From assembly GCA_030431875.1 (NCBI GenBank), contig JAUIIG010000013.1, forward strand, positions 1-58,573: 58,573 nucleotides of DNA, written 5' to 3'. This DNA comes from Alphaproteobacteria bacterium. Lineage in GTDB: Bacteria > Pseudomonadota > Alphaproteobacteria > Sphingomonadales > Sphingomonadaceae. The translations under genes were made by a program, and so were the position numbers. This document shows positions 24,634 to 34,746 of this stretch, one piece after another. Position 1 is the first letter of the stretch. Every line of letters begins with the position of its first letter. Below the pieces are notes generated by a model. It was not told the origin of the DNA and searched no databases. It worked only from the letters and a program-made list of their open reading frames with translations.

Positions 24634-25520
24634 GCCAGCGCCGCCCGCCGTGCAGCTATCTCGCCCGCCATGCGGATCGCGGCGATCATGGCGTCGGGGC
24701 GGGCAATGCCCTTTCCGGCAATATCGAATGCCGTGCCGTGATCAGGCGAGGTGCGCACGATCGGCAGGCCGAGCGTCACGTTCACGCCCTCGTCGAAGTC
24801 GAGCGCCTTGAGCGGCACCAGCGCCTGGTCGTGGTACATGGCCACCGCGACATCGTAGCTGCCGCGCTTGTGCGGGGCGAAGAGGGTATCGGCGGGATGC
24901 GGCCCCGTTGCGTCGATTCCCTCGGTCCGCAGCTGCACGATGGCAGGGGCGATGACCTCGATTTCCTCGCGGCCCATCCGCCCGTCCTCGCCCGCATGCG
25001 GGTTGAGACCGGCGATGGCGATGCGCGGGTGAGCTATGCCGAAATCGGATTGCAACGACCTTGCAACGATCCGGCAACGACTGGCGATCAAGTCTGTGGT
25101 CAGCTTGCCGGACACCTCGGACAGCGCACAATGCACGGTCATCGGCACGGTGCGTAGCGATGGCCCGGCCAGCATCATCACCGCATCGGTGCGCAGCACA
25201 TTGCAGGCGTCAGCGCAGAATTCGGTCTGGCCGATGAAGTCCGGGTCGATCTGGGCGATCCACGACTTGGCCACCGGGCCGGTGACCACACCGCTGCACT
25301 GTCCATCGCGCACCAGTTGCAGTGCGTGTTGCAGCGCCTCGAGTGCGGCAGCGGCGGATTCCTTGCTCGGTTTGCCGGGGCGCACTGCCCCGAAGTGACC
25401 GGTCACGAGATAGGGCGGCAAGTCCAACTCGTCGCGGCGGACCGCAATCGCCCGGATGATCTCCGGGCCGACCCCCGCCGGGTCACCGATGGTGACGGCA
25501 AGCGGGAGCGGTCCGGTCAT
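24630..25520 (-). CDS. pdxA: 4-hydroxythreonine-4-phosphate dehydrogenase, shortened N-terminal part
   Basis: A 296-residue enzyme of pyridoxal phosphate synthesis (DXP-dependent route). Metal-binding histidines are present in [15 protein letters not shown] and MYHDQ, with TGPVAK and GQTEF in the substrate region; Gln replaces the E. coli His in the latter, as I recall for other alphaproteobacteria. The stretch between GDPAGVGP and TGPVAK is roughly 35 residues shorter than in E. coli, with a Pro/Lys-rich bridge. The catalytic core looks complete. It lies 4 nt after surA and overlaps rsmA. Confidence 0.9.
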   Translation of the reverse strand: MTGPLPLAVTIGDPAGVGPEIIRAIAVRRDELDLPPYLVTGHFGAVRPGKPSKESAAAALEALQHALQLVRDGQCSGVVTGPVAKSWIAQIDPDFIGQTEFCADACNVLRTDAVMMLAGPSLRTVPMTVHCALSEVSGKLTTDLIASRCRIVARSLQSDFGIAHPRIAIAGLNPHAGEDGRMGREEIEVIAPAIVQLRTEGIDATGPHPADTLFAPHKRGSYDVAVAMYHDQALVPLKALDFDEGVNVTLGLPIVRTSPDHGTAFDIAGKGIARPDAMIAAIRMAGEIAARRAALA

Positions 25521-25524
25521 TAGA

Positions 25525-26901
25525 TCAATTGTATTCGATCACCGCGTCGCGGCGAAGGTCGCGCAGGTAGCGCTGGGCGCGGCGGTTCACGCGTTCGTCT
25601 TCCAGCGACATCATGATCTGGTCGGGCGAGGGACCCTGGAATTCTTCCGGATCGTCCCGGCCGCAGAGCATGAGCACACGCAGGTTGCCGCCCGGCTGGA
25701 GTTCACCGAACGGCGGGGTGGTCTGGCCGACGTTGAGCTGCAGCATCAGCTGCTGGAATGCCTCGGGCAGCTGGCGCACCTGGATCTGGTCGTTGTCGAC
25801 CGTGGTGGCGCCGATGGCGGCCGCGCGCAGGTTGGCATCGCCGCAGCCCTGCATGTCCTGGATCGCTTCGGCAAAGGTGGCGCCGCGTTCTTCGGCCTCT
25901 GCCTGGCTGATGTCGCCGGGCAGGTTGAGGCTGACCTGCTTCAGGCTGAGCAGGGCATCGCGCGGATCGGCCATGCCGATCTGGCGCTGGTCGATCATCA
26001 GCAGGATCGAATAGCCGCCGGGAATCTCGATCGGGCCGACCAGCTGGCCGGGAACCATGCCGCCAGCGGCAGCTTCGAGCGTGGCATTCTGCAGCTGCTC
26101 CAGCCGGATCCAGCCAAGGTCACCGCCAACGATCGCGCTGGATGCCTGCGAGAACTGGCGGGCATAAGCGACGAAACTGCCGCCCTGGCGCAGCTGTTCG
26201 ATGATCTGGTTGGCATTCGCCAGTACCTGGTCCCGGTTGGAAGGGGTGGCGGCGAGGTAGATCTCGCCGAGGCGATATTCCATCGTGCCGCGTGATTCGT
26301 TCATCCGCTCCACCAGCTCGTTCACTTCGGCTTCGGACACGTTGACGAAGGGGCGGACATTGCGGCGCAGCAGGCGGTCCCAGGCCATTTCGCCCTGGAT
26401 CTGGCGCTTCACCGAACGCGGGCTGGAGCCGATCGAGGCGAGGAAGGCGTCCATTTCGGCCACGGTGTAACCGCGCGCGGAGGCGGCGAAGTCACGGTAG
26501 GCGGATTCGACCTCCTCATTGGTGATGCCCATTTCCTGCGCTTCGGCTTCCTGCACCTGCAGGGTTTCGTCGATCAGGTTGCGCAGCACTTGCAGGCGCA
26601 GGCGCTGCACTTCGCTTTCGGGGATCTCGATATCCTGTGCAGCCAGGATCCATGCCACGCGATGATCGACATCGGTGCCGGTGATGATGTTGCCGTTCAC
26701 ACGCGCAGTTGCGCGGCGCAGGTTGGGATCGCCCGGTTCAACGACGAAGGTCACGTCTTCCGGCAGGTTGAAGGCGTCGGAGCCAGACACCGGCACGCCT
26801 TGCGCCTGAGCGCCGCCGGTCAGGCCAGTGCTAGCCATGGCAGTCGCGGCCAGGGCGGCGGCGGTAGAGAATTTCAGCAGCTTGTTTGCGATCGTGATCA
26901 C
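25525..26901 (-). CDS. surA: Periplasmic peptidyl-prolyl isomerase/chaperone SurA
   Basis: A 458-residue outer-membrane-protein chaperone. The start is GTG behind AAGG, giving a signal peptide ending AQAQ. Next come a SurA N-terminal helical domain (about 55-200), a parvulin-type PPIC domain (about 205-310; RLGEIYLAA and VGGDLGWIRLEQL) and a C-terminal helix region. Only one parvulin domain is obvious; the second is diverged. It is cotranscribed with pdxA and follows lptD, whose product it helps insert. Confidence 0.92.
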   Translation of the reverse strand: MITIANKLLKFSTAAALAATAMASTGLTGGAQAQGVPVSGSDAFNLPEDVTFVVEPGDPNLRRATARVNGNIITGTDVDHRVAWILAAQDIEIPESEVQRLRLQVLRNLIDETLQVQEAEAQEMGITNEEVESAYRDFAASARGYTVAEMDAFLASIGSSPRSVKRQIQGEMAWDRLLRRNVRPFVNVSEAEVNELVERMNESRGTMEYRLGEIYLAATPSNRDQVLANANQIIEQLRQGGSFVAYARQFSQASSAIVGGDLGWIRLEQLQNATLEAAAGGMVPGQLVGPIEIPGGYSILLMIDQRQIGMADPRDALLSLKQVSLNLPGDISQAEAEERGATFAEAIQDMQGCGDANLRAAAIGATTVDNDQIQVRQLPEAFQQLMLQLNVGQTTPPFGELQPGGNLRVLMLCGRDDPEEFQGPSPDQIMMSLEDERVNRRAQRYLRDLRRDAVIEYN

Positions 26902-26996
26902 ACTGTTACCTTAATCTGTTTGCTGGCGCCTCTAAAGGCACCGGGTTGCAGGGTCGCGCATGGAAAGTCACGGCTTAACCCTAGCTGAGCCGGCAC

Positions 26997-27025
26997 TCCC
27001 TAGCCAAATGTCCGTAGTCTGCCAA
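26997..27025 (-). promoter_or_regulatory. Candidate promoter for surA-pdxA-rsmA
   Basis: On the minus strand TTGGCA and TAGGGA are separated by 17 nt and lie about 95 nt before the surA GTG, in the 154-nt gap after lptD. Both boxes are imperfect, so the evidence is the spacing and position only. Confidence 0.3.
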
Positions 27026-27055
27026 TGCGGCTTGGGGATAGCCGTACATGGCGCC

Positions 27056-29311
27056 CTAGTTGAAGCCGAGATTGCGCAGCGAAAAGTAGATGCGGAAGCT
27101 GTTGCCGCTCTGGGCGTCAGCCAGCTGGATATAGTCGCGCCGCCAGGTGAACCCGAATTCAAGGCAGTCGTCGGCATAGGCGATGCCGAGACGGGTGCGC
27201 AGGGGTTCGAAGCCGTCGGACACGAAGGTCGGGTCTTCGTTGCGGTCGGTCAGGTTGATGACGGCAGAACCGAAGATCGACCAGTGGTCGGCAAAGGCCA
27301 CGCGCCCCGCGACGCGCAGTTCCTCGCGATCCTGCAGGTCTTCCAGCGTGAAGTCGATGTCGCGGTTGAGCCGCAGGTAGCCCAGTTCAAGGTAGGTCCG
27401 GTCGGACCCGACCGTGGCGTCCACCTCGTTGCGGCGCACGGCGAGGTTGTCCTTGTCGAGGCGGAAGCGGTGGGTGAACTTGAGGAAGTCCTGGTAGCGT
27501 ACTTCCGTCCTGCCAACCACGTCGGAGAACTGTTCGTTGAGGCCGGTACCGTCGGGAAACAGCACCTCGTCGGTCAGGCGGTAGGACTGTCCGATGGTGG
27601 AATGTATACGCCAGCCCGGGAAATTGGCCTGCCAGTCCGCGCCATAGGTAATGCGGGCGCCATCTTCGACGCGATCGTATCCCGGGAAGCGGTTGAGTGC
27701 GAAGAGGTTGGAATCCTCCAGGTCGATGGCGCGCGCATCCTCGTTGGGAATGTCGAGGTTGCGGATGCTGGGCGAGGCGACAAACTGCACCCGCGGCGTC
27801 AGGATTTGGGTGCCGCCCATGAATTCGCCGATGAATGGCCACTTTATGTCAAGGGCCGCCGTGGCCACGCCGCGCGCCTGCCAGCCGGCCTCGCCGCGAT
27901 AGGCCGCAACACTGGTCAGAAGGTTGTCGCCCGAATGGTAGATGTCTCCGCGCACCAGGGCCGTCAGCGTCACTTCCTGCCCCATGGGCGTGATGCGCCG
28001 CAGGTCCCATTGGGCGCGAGCGAAGGCGCGCTGGGTGTCCTGCCCGTCCGAACGGGTGATCGCGAGTGTGTTGGCTTGCAATTGCAGCATGCCGCCGACC
28101 ACCGGGTCTTCGAGGCGATAGCGCGCGTCGATCAGGGGGAGGGCCAAGGGCACCTCGCCTTGCGGGGTGCTCACCAGCAGTGCTCGTGTTGCCCAGCCTG
28201 CCAGCGAAACGAACGAATTGTCGTCCACCCGCTGCAGCTCGACTACCGAGCGGATGCGATCCTCTCGGGTGATGTCGTAACGGCGCAGGAAAGTGCGGTC
28301 GCTGGCGACGCGGATCGAGCCGTGCGCGGTCCAGTTCTCGTCCAGCTGGAAGCGGCCATTGGTCTCGAGGTAACCGCGGAAATCGACCTGTGAGGTAGGC
28401 ACGGTCGAATTGAGCGGTATGCGTGATCCGTAAGTGGCATAGCCGGTGACCTGGAAGGCCCCGTTGCCGGTCAGCTCGCGGTAGTGCGCCGAAACCATCG
28501 GCGCGGCCTCGGTGAAAATGTATCCGGTGACTTCGAGGTCGCGATTGTCGGCGATGCGCCAGTAGTAGCTGTCGCTGATCTCGATACCGTTCGATGCTGT
28601 CAGGCCGATATCCGGAACGAAGAAGCCGCTATCCGCACTGCCATCTGCACGCACGGTGAGTCCAGGCAGCGGCAGGATGCGCGCGCCGAATAGCTCAAGG
28701 TAGGCATTGCGGAAGCGGATGCGCGAGCTCTCGCTGTCGTAGTAGACGCGCTCTGCTGTCACGCGCCAGCTGGGGCTGCGGTCGCAGCCGTCGGCATCCA
28801 GCACGGAGCAGGAGGAATAGACCGCGCGGGTCAGTTCGATATCGCCGTTCTCGGCGCGGGTGGCTTCCATTGCCGCCATGCGTCCGCCCTGGCGGAAGGC
28901 CAGCAGCAGGTTTGTCATCGCGCCGGCTTCCAGCTCGTCGGTTAGCACCAGCCGGTCCGTAAACAGCTGGTGGCCGTTCTCGTCCACGAGGCGAACCGAG
29001 CCTTCGGCGACGATCTCACCGGTCAAGCGGTTCCAGCTGACCGCGTCCGCGCGCACCGACTGGTCGCCCGAGCGCAGCACGACATTGCCGGAGGCGGATA
29101 CGGTGTCGGTAGTCTCGTCATAGCGCAGCTCGTTGGCTTCAAAGCCGATTTCGCGCGGTACCTCGGTGTCGAGCGGATTGATCGAAGCGGGCTCGCCTTC
29201 ATCCTGTGCCAGCGCCGCCTGCGGAACGACCACAAGCAACGCAGCCGCAAGCCCCACGGCGGGCAAGCGGCAACACAGGGCTTGCTTGGCGAGATGCAGG
29301 CCGGGGAGCAT
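27056..29311 (-). CDS. lptD: LPS-assembly outer-membrane protein LptD
   Basis: A 751-residue protein. I start 19 codons into a longer frame, at the Met that opens a signal peptide (AAALLVVVPQAALAQ). The N-terminal OstA-like domain (about 40-150; ANELRYDETTDTVSASGNV) is followed by the large barrel domain. Cysteines in YSSCSVLDADGC and DDCLEF can form the disulfides that link the two parts. It ends in a barrel-type strand, LRNLGFN. It places lipopolysaccharide or glycosphingolipid-type lipids in the outer leaflet with LptE. It is divergent from pepA. Confidence 0.94.
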   Translation of the reverse strand: MLPGLHLAKQALCCRLPAVGLAAALLVVVPQAALAQDEGEPASINPLDTEVPREIGFEANELRYDETTDTVSASGNVVLRSGDQSVRADAVSWNRLTGEIVAEGSVRLVDENGHQLFTDRLVLTDELEAGAMTNLLLAFRQGGRMAAMEATRAENGDIELTRAVYSSCSVLDADGCDRSPSWRVTAERVYYDSESSRIRFRNAYLELFGARILPLPGLTVRADGSADSGFFVPDIGLTASNGIEISDSYYWRIADNRDLEVTGYIFTEAAPMVSAHYRELTGNGAFQVTGYATYGSRIPLNSTVPTSQVDFRGYLETNGRFQLDENWTAHGSIRVASDRTFLRRYDITREDRIRSVVELQRVDDNSFVSLAGWATRALLVSTPQGEVPLALPLIDARYRLEDPVVGGMLQLQANTLAITRSDGQDTQRAFARAQWDLRRITPMGQEVTLTALVRGDIYHSGDNLLTSVAAYRGEAGWQARGVATAALDIKWPFIGEFMGGTQILTPRVQFVASPSIRNLDIPNEDARAIDLEDSNLFALNRFPGYDRVEDGARITYGADWQANFPGWRIHSTIGQSYRLTDEVLFPDGTGLNEQFSDVVGRTEVRYQDFLKFTHRFRLDKDNLAVRRNEVDATVGSDRTYLELGYLRLNRDIDFTLEDLQDREELRVAGRVAFADHWSIFGSAVINLTDRNEDPTFVSDGFEPLRTRLGIAYADDCLEFGFTWRRDYIQLADAQSGNSFRIYFSLRNLGFN

Positions 29312-29409
29312 GGCTTGCCTATTGCACCGCGCGCACGTAATCGCAACGCCAGCTTTTGTCGCCTGCACAAAGCAGGCTGGCTGACCCGATCAAATTTGCC
29401 GGAGCCCCC

Positions 29410-30864
29410 ATGGATATCGAATTTAACGACTCCCTTTCCGCCGATGCACCGCGCCTCGTTGCCCGCCTTGTTGAACAGGGCAAACTGCCTGACGACCTGC
29501 CGCGGGCCTCGAAGGAGGGAGCAGAAGCTTCGCGGTTTACCGGCAAGGCCGGGCAGGTGTTCGAAACTTTCGTGGAGCAGGGCGACAAGGTCCAGCGGCT
29601 GGCATTGGTCGGCATGGGCAAGAAGAAGGACCATGCTGCGCTGGAGCGGGCCGGTTCGTCGCTGACCGCCAAGTTCCTCACCAGCGGCGAGAAGGCGCTG
29701 GCCATCGATGTAGCCGCCTCCGGCCTCGACGCGGACGAGACCGCTGCCGTCCTGCTGGGTGTGCGCCTGCGCTCGTGGCGCTGGGACGAATACCGCACCA
29801 AGCTGAAGGACGAGCAGAAGCGTTCGCTCAAGACGGTCGTGGTCGCCGGTGCGCCTGATGGCACCGAAGCCAAGTGGGACGATGCGGCAGCCGTGGCAAA
29901 GGGCGTTGAGTTCACTCGTGAACTGGTCGCCGAACCAGCCAACGTGATCTACCCGCAGAGCTTCGTCGAACGCTGCCAGAAGCGTTTTGAAGGCACCGGC
30001 GTCGAGATCCAGGTGCTCGACGAAGACGAAATGCGCACGCTGGGCATGGGTGCCCTGCTGGGCGTCGGCCAGGGCTCGCGCCGCGACAGCAAGCTGCTGG
30101 TGATCAAGTGGAATGGTGGCGCGGCTTCGGCAAAGCCGACCGTCTTCGTCGGCAAGGGCGTCACCTTCGACACCGGCGGTATCTCGATCAAGCCAGCGGC
30201 CGGAATGGAAGACATGAAGTGGGACATGGGCGGCGCGGGTGCCGTTGCCGGTGCCATGCTGGCACTCGCCAGCCGCAAGGCGAAAGCCAATGTCGTGGGT
30301 GTCTGCGGTCTCGTCGAGAACATGCCCGACGGCAATGCCCAACGCCCCGGCGACGTGGTAAAGACCATGAGCGGTCAGACCGTCGAAGTCATCAACACCG
30401 ATGCCGAAGGCCGCCTGGTGCTGGGCGACGCGATGACCTGGGCGCAGCGCGAGTTCAAGCCGGAAACGCTGATTGACCTCGCGACCCTGACCGGCGCGAT
30501 GATCGTCGCGCTGGGCCACGAGTATGCGGGCTTGTTCTCGAACGACGACAAGCTGTCGGATAAACTGACCAAGGCCGGCACGACCAGCGGTGACAAGGTC
30601 TGGCGCATGCCGCTCGGCCCGGCTTACGATAAGCTGATCGACAGCCCGATTGCCGACATGAAGAACGTCGGTGGCCGCTGGGCCGGTTCAATCACGGCCG
30701 CGCAGTACCTGCAGCGCTTCGTCGAAAAGGGCGTGAACTGGGCGCACCTCGATATTGCCGGCATGGCCTGGGCCGACAAGCCCGGTGCCACCTGGGACAA
30801 GGGCGCCACCGGTTACGGCGTGCGCCTGCTGGACCAGTTTATCCGCGACACGGCGGAGGGGTAA
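29410..30864 (+). CDS. pepA: Leucyl aminopeptidase (M17)
   Basis: A 484-residue cytosolic aminopeptidase with two metals. The signature [14 protein letters not shown], the catalytic Lys in [13 protein letters not shown] and the second active-site Arg in the signature are intact. The start chosen sits after GGAG; upstream in-frame codons fall in the lptD 5' region. It removes N-terminal residues in peptide turnover. holC follows it through a tiny zinc-ribbon gene, a pepA-holC linkage common in proteobacteria. Confidence 0.95.
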   Translation: MDIEFNDSLSADAPRLVARLVEQGKLPDDLPRASKEGAEASRFTGKAGQVFETFVEQGDKVQRLALVGMGKKKDHAALERAGSSLTAKFLTSGEKALAIDVAASGLDADETAAVLLGVRLRSWRWDEYRTKLKDEQKRSLKTVVVAGAPDGTEAKWDDAAAVAKGVEFTRELVAEPANVIYPQSFVERCQKRFEGTGVEIQVLDEDEMRTLGMGALLGVGQGSRRDSKLLVIKWNGGAASAKPTVFVGKGVTFDTGGISIKPAAGMEDMKWDMGGAGAVAGAMLALASRKAKANVVGVCGLVENMPDGNAQRPGDVVKTMSGQTVEVINTDAEGRLVLGDAMTWAQREFKPETLIDLATLTGAMIVALGHEYAGLFSNDDKLSDKLTKAGTTSGDKVWRMPLGPAYDKLIDSPIADMKNVGGRWAGSITAAQYLQRFVEKGVNWAHLDIAGMAWADKPGATWDKGATGYGVRLLDQFIRDTAEG

Positions 30865-30881
30865 GCGCGACCTTGGGCAGG

Positions 30882-31028
30882 ATGCGCAAGAAGGCAGACT
30901 TGCCCAGCAAGATCTGTGCTTCTTGCGGCCTGCCGTTTGTCTGGCGCAAGAAATGGGAACGCGACTGGGATAGCGTGCGCTACTGTTCGGAACGGTGCCG
31001 TCGCAACAAGGGGAATAGCGGGCAATGA
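30882..31028 (+). CDS. DUF2256 zinc-ribbon mini-protein
   Basis: A 48-residue protein, basic at both ends, with four cysteines: ICASCG, then [10 protein letters not shown]. The arrangement, with [10 protein letters not shown] between the pairs, matches DUF2256. It probably binds one zinc; a role in nucleic acid or protein contact is unproven. It starts 17 nt after pepA, and its TGA overlaps the holC ATG (ATGA), so it is cotranslated with holC. Confidence 0.85.
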   Translation: MRKKADLPSKICASCGLPFVWRKKWERDWDSVRYCSERCRRNKGNSGQ

Positions 31029-31462
31029 GAGTGGACTTCTACCAGCTCAGCCGCGATCCCGCGCCAGCTGTGGTGGCCATGCTGGCTGCCAAGGTGCGGC
31101 AGGCGGGCGAGCGGCTGCTGGTGGTGGCTGACGATCTCGACTTGCTGGAAGCAACTAGCCAGGCCTTGTGGGAAGCCTCGCCCGAGGCCTTTCTCGCCAA
31201 TGGCATAGCCGGGGACGAGCACGACGCGCGGCAGCCGATCCTGCTGTCCAACGAAGTCGATCCGGCAAACGAAGCCAGGTTCCTGCTGTTGGCGGACGGT
31301 GAGTGGCGCGATCCGGGTACTCGATTTGGGCGGGTCATGATGCTGTTCAACGACGAGACCATCGGTGACGCCCGGGCAACGTGGAAAGCGCTGGGCGAGG
31401 TCGAAGGCCTGGAACGCCATTTCTGGCGGCAGGAAGGCGGCAAGTGGCGCGAGGTTGCCTAG
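31025..31462 (+). CDS. holC: DNA polymerase III chi subunit
   Basis: A 145-residue clamp-loader accessory protein that links the replisome to single-strand binding protein. The opening [35 protein letters not shown] and [16 protein letters not shown] match HolC. It is at the end of the pepA-DUF2256-holC run. No psi subunit gene is visible, which is usual outside enterics. Confidence 0.9.
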   Translation: MRVDFYQLSRDPAPAVVAMLAAKVRQAGERLLVVADDLDLLEATSQALWEASPEAFLANGIAGDEHDARQPILLSNEVDPANEARFLLLADGEWRDPGTRFGRVMMLFNDETIGDARATWKALGEVEGLERHFWRQEGGKWREVA

Positions 31463-31519
31463 CAGGCGGTCTGCGGGGATAATCGCGTTGGTGTACAAGA
31501 ACTTGAGGGGGAACCTGGC

Positions 31520-32014
31520 ATGAAGAAAATTGCATTGTTCGCTGGCGTGGCCTTGCTCGCATCCTGCGGCAGCCCGGACGAGGGCACGATCGAAACCGAA
31601 GACGGCGAAGTCGCCTACGACATCGACCGCGATGGCGAGAGTGTCGAAGCCACTTTCACCGGTCCGGACGGCGAAGTTGCCCGGTTCGAATCCGGCCCCA
31701 ATGCCGACGCCGAACTGCCCAGCGGTTTCACGGTCTATCCGGGAGCGCAGGTGGTCATGAACCAGACCGTGACCACCAACGACGGCGGCGGGTCGATCAT
31801 CGTGATGACGGCTTCCGCCAGCGCCGAGGACGTTATCGAATTCTACCGCGACCAGGCATCCCGTGCCGGGATCGAGATCGCCAGCGAGATCAATGCCAAC
31901 GGCACCCGCGTGATCGGTGGGGAAGCCGAGGATGGCACCGCGCTGAGCGTCAGCGCGATCCCGTCTGGCGACGGCAGCACGCAGATCCAGTTGACCATCG
32001 GGCGCGGCGACTAG
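31520..32014 (+). CDS. Hypothetical lipoprotein
   Basis: A 164-residue exported lipoprotein (lipobox LASC) with an acidic N-terminal half and a C-terminal domain of about 100 residues (GFTVYPGAQVV, EDVIEFYRDQASRAG). That pattern resembles small periplasmic domains with a strand followed by the helix EFYRDQ. I do not recognise a named family. It has its own GAGGGG ribosome site 57 nt after holC, and no partner is evident. Confidence 0.7.
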   Translation: MKKIALFAGVALLASCGSPDEGTIETEDGEVAYDIDRDGESVEATFTGPDGEVARFESGPNADAELPSGFTVYPGAQVVMNQTVTTNDGGGSIIVMTASASAEDVIEFYRDQASRAGIEIASEINANGTRVIGGEAEDGTALSVSAIPSGDGSTQIQLTIGRGD

Positions 32015-32022
32015 CCGCTCGG

Positions 32023-32050
32023 CCCGTTCGCAGTTGCCCGTTCGCAGTTG
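32023..32050 (+). repeat. 14-bp tandem duplication
   Basis: The unit CCCGTTCGCAGTTG occurs twice head to tail, directly after the lipoprotein stop and before the ndk promoter region. Two copies only; probably a slippage event. Confidence 0.9.
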
Positions 32051-32061
32051 CAACGTGGCAC

Positions 32062-32090
32062 TTGCTCCCTTGCGACGGGCGGGCTAGTGG
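32062..32090 (+). promoter_or_regulatory. Candidate ndk promoter
   Basis: TTGCTC and TAGTGG are separated by 17 nt, with the -10 ending 45 nt before the ndk ATG. Moderate match only. Confidence 0.33.
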
Positions 32091-32135
32091 CGCGCCCGAA
32101 ATAACCGACAACAATACCTCGCAAAGGAACATCCC

Positions 32136-32558
32136 ATGGCGGTCACCCGCACCTTCTCGATCATCAAGCCCGACGCCACCCGTCGCAACCTGACCGGCGC
32201 GGTCACCAAGATGCTTGAAGAAGCCGGCCTGCGCGTCGTTGCTTCGAAGCGCATCCAGATGACCCGTGAACAGGCCGAAGGCTTCTACGCGGTCCACAAG
32301 GAACGTCCCTTCTTCGGTGAACTGTGCGACTTCATGACCAGCGGCCCCGTTGTGGTGCAGGTGCTGGAAGGCGAAGACGCCGTGAAGCGCAACCGCGACA
32401 TCATGGGCGCCACCAACCCGGCTGACGCTGCCGAGGGCACCATCCGCAAGACCTACGCCGAAGGCATCGAAGCCAACTCGGTCCACGGTTCGGACAGCGA
32501 AGAAAATGCCGCGATCGAAATCGCCTTCTTCTTCAAGCCGGAAGAAATCGTCGGCTAA
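32136..32558 (+). CDS. ndk: Nucleoside-diphosphate kinase
   Basis: A 140-residue enzyme that equalises NTP pools by phosphate exchange through a His. It opens [15 protein letters not shown]-like (here [16 protein letters not shown]) and carries the active-site His in NSVHGSDS. Length and motifs are canonical for the cytosolic tetramer. It is convergent with the sulfotransferase gene, 13 nt apart, with no clear terminator between. Confidence 0.97.
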   Translation: MAVTRTFSIIKPDATRRNLTGAVTKMLEEAGLRVVASKRIQMTREQAEGFYAVHKERPFFGELCDFMTSGPVVVQVLEGEDAVKRNRDIMGATNPADAAEGTIRKTYAEGIEANSVHGSDSEENAAIEIAFFFKPEEIVG

Positions 32559-32571
32559 CCAGCCCGACTGG

Positions 32572-33768
32572 TCATTTCGGGGCGAAAGCCTCGTAGTCCA
32601 ACGAATGCGAGCGGTGCGATGCGCCTCTCGTTTTCGTTTGTTCGGCCTGCATGGCGTTGCGGGTGGCTGGCGAGAAGTCCAGCCCCAGCGCCGCATAGAC
32701 GCGCGCCATCTCGCCTTCCCAGTCGCCATCGAGCGCGGCGAATTCGACGCGCGCCAGCGGGCCTGAGAAGTTCGCCAGGGCTGCCCCCATCCGCTCTTCC
32801 CGCAATGCGATCTTGCGCGCGGCTTCCTGCTCGATCCACGCGTAGTCGACCTCGTCAGACTGGATGGCCATCTGGTTGGCGACCAGCGATGCGGCGCTGC
32901 GCACCATGTCTGCCTCGTCGCGGCGGGTCATGACTACGCGGGCATCGGGGAATTCGGCCAGCAACGCGGGCAGGTCCTCGGCGAATTGCGGCACCTTGAG
33001 TACGCGGGGCCTGGCAGCGTTGCGGTGGAAGTGCGCATCGGTGCGCAGGATGCGCCCGAATTCGCGGTAAACCGGCGCGGGGTCCCGATCCTCCGAGAAT
33101 GCGGTGAAGGCAGGGATGCGCCACTGGGCCTCGTAGGCACAGTGATCGAGCGCGCAGGCCAGCCAACCCAGTTCCTCGTCCGGGCGTGTCGTCCCGAAGG
33201 GATGGATCGTGTCGAGCCACGGGTCGAGCGTACGGGCAATCGCCAGCGTCAGGGCAGACCACGCCGGGCGCGTGTCGGGGCGGCGTGGGACGGGGTGCCA
33301 GCTGTCACAGAAACGCGTGGCGGCAAGCGAGGGGTCTGAAGCCAGCAGGCGGTGAACCCGGGTGGTGCCCGATCGCATCTGGCCGACGATAATGATCGGC
33401 GGGGCGAGTTCGGTCCCCAGCACTTCAGGCCGCTCACGCCAGAGCACCCCCAGTTCCAGTCTCTGCCGGATCACCCGAACCAACTGGCCGTGCGCGATGG
33501 TGAGGCCGAGAGCGTTCAGCTGCGCCTCGGCTTGCAGCGATTCGCTCAGTACCTCCAGCCGTAAGCGGAAGTCGGCCATGTCGGCTTCACTGCGCGGGCC
33601 TCGCTCGCCCTCAGCCGGAATATCGCGCAGGGCCTTGCCCCACAGCGCGTCAGGATCGAGCGATGGCTTCTGCGACAACCCGCGCCGCCACGCCGCCTCC
33701 AGCCATCCGTTGAACCGCTCGACATGCGGCGATCGGGCCAGGGGGTGGGAGCGAGCGGGAGGGGCCAT
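32572..33768 (-). CDS. Sulfotransferase family protein
   Basis: A 398-residue protein with the PAPS 5'-phosphosulfate loop IIIVGQMRSGTTRVHRLL and the 3'-phosphate region around VVMTRRDEADMVRS, as in large bacterial sulfotransferases. The acceptor is unknown; these enzymes modify lipids, sugars or small metabolites. It starts 3 nt after the purN-yjbR stop and so is the last gene of a purine operon, which may be only a transcriptional convenience. Confidence 0.83.
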   Translation of the reverse strand: MAPPARSHPLARSPHVERFNGWLEAAWRRGLSQKPSLDPDALWGKALRDIPAEGERGPRSEADMADFRLRLEVLSESLQAEAQLNALGLTIAHGQLVRVIRQRLELGVLWRERPEVLGTELAPPIIIVGQMRSGTTRVHRLLASDPSLAATRFCDSWHPVPRRPDTRPAWSALTLAIARTLDPWLDTIHPFGTTRPDEELGWLACALDHCAYEAQWRIPAFTAFSEDRDPAPVYREFGRILRTDAHFHRNAARPRVLKVPQFAEDLPALLAEFPDARVVMTRRDEADMVRSAASLVANQMAIQSDEVDYAWIEQEAARKIALREERMGAALANFSGPLARVEFAALDGDWEGEMARVYAALGLDFSPATRNAMQAEQTKTRGASHRSHSLDYEAFAPK

Positions 33769-33771
33769 GGG

Positions 33772-34746
33772 TCAGAAATGGTCCGCCGCGTCGTGCAGCT
33801 TGGTTAGCCGCTTGGGAGCGACCGAGCGCCAGCTGCGTTCGAGCCATTCGGCCACGCTGTCCCAGTCCACGCCTGAGCGATTGAGGATAATTCCGACCCA
33901 CCCGCTGGCACCGTAATAAGCAGGTTTGAAATAGGTTTCGGGCGCGGTTTCCACCAGGCCTGCAAGTTCGTCCGGGCCGCTGGTCTTCACCATCACGCAG
34001 ATGTGTTTACTGCCGTGGTGCTGGTCGTTGAAGTAGGCGAAGTACTTGCCGCTCTTGCCGCCGGTGCGCCAGCCGGGCGAACCGTGGCTTTCACGCTCCT
34101 CTACCTCGGGGAGGGCCATGGCCAGGGCGTTCACGCGTTCCAGCAGCCAGTCAGCGCGGTACTGCCGCCCTACGTAGTCCGCCACCATGCGCGGGTAGAG
34201 CTGGTATTCGGCCAGGATAACGCGGCGCGCGAGGCTGTCCGCCGAGTCGGTCGGCAGGATCGCCACCGGCAGCTGTCCGAGCAGCGGGCCGCCATCGAGT
34301 TCGGGCGTCACGATATGGACGGAGCAACCGCCGAACTTCTCGCCCGCATCGATGGCGCGCTGGTGGGTGTCGAGGCCCTTGAACTTGGGCAACAGGCTGG
34401 GGTGGGTGTTGACCATGCGGCCTTCCCAGCCGGCGACGAAGTCCTCGGTCAGGATGCGCATGTATCCGCACAGGGCGAGGTACTCGGCGCCAGAGTCGCG
34501 CAGGGCCTTGTCCATGACCTCTTCATGCTCGCGGCGGCCGAGGCCGGTGTGCGGGTAAGAGAAGGTCGGAATGCCCTCTGCCTCGGCGATCTTCAGGCCG
34601 GGTGCGTCCGGCACGTTGGAGGCGACGAGGACGATCTCGTAAGGGCAGTCAGGCAAGCGCGACTGGAACAGCAGGGCCGACATGGTCGTGCCGTTCCCCG
34701 ACAGCAGGCAGGCGATTTTCGCCTTCTGCCGACCCTTCTCAGGCAT
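33772..34746 (-). CDS. purN: PurN glycinamide ribonucleotide transformylase fused to an MmcQ/YjbR domain
   Basis: A 324-residue fusion. Residues 9-195 are a complete PurN, which adds a formyl group from 10-formyl-THF to GAR: the opening [14 protein letters not shown] and active-site Asn113, His115 (NTHPSLLP) and Asp151 (ELDGG) are present. Residues about 200-315 are a complete MmcQ/YjbR domain ([24 protein letters not shown]), a cyclophilin-like fold sometimes called DNA-binding. PurN alone is normally about 200 residues. The ATG overlaps the purM stop by 8 nt; upstream in-frame Met codons lie inside purM. No frameshift or stop separates the domains. Confidence 0.9.
   Translation of the reverse strand: MPEKGRQKAKIACLLSGNGTTMSALLFQSRLPDCPYEIVLVASNVPDAPGLKIAEAEGIPTFSYPHTGLGRREHEEVMDKALRDSGAEYLALCGYMRILTEDFVAGWEGRMVNTHPSLLPKFKGLDTHQRAIDAGEKFGGCSVHIVTPELDGGPLLGQLPVAILPTDSADSLARRVILAEYQLYPRMVADYVGRQYRADWLLERVNALAMALPEVEERESHGSPGWRTGGKSGKYFAYFNDQHHGSKHICVMVKTSGPDELAGLVETAPETYFKPAYYGASGWVGIILNRSGVDWDSVAEWLERSWRSVAPKRLTKLHDAADHF

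Noticed and set aside
26960-28393. A 477-codon open frame antisense to lptD
   Set aside because: Composition is typical of a shadow, and lptD is complete on the other strand.
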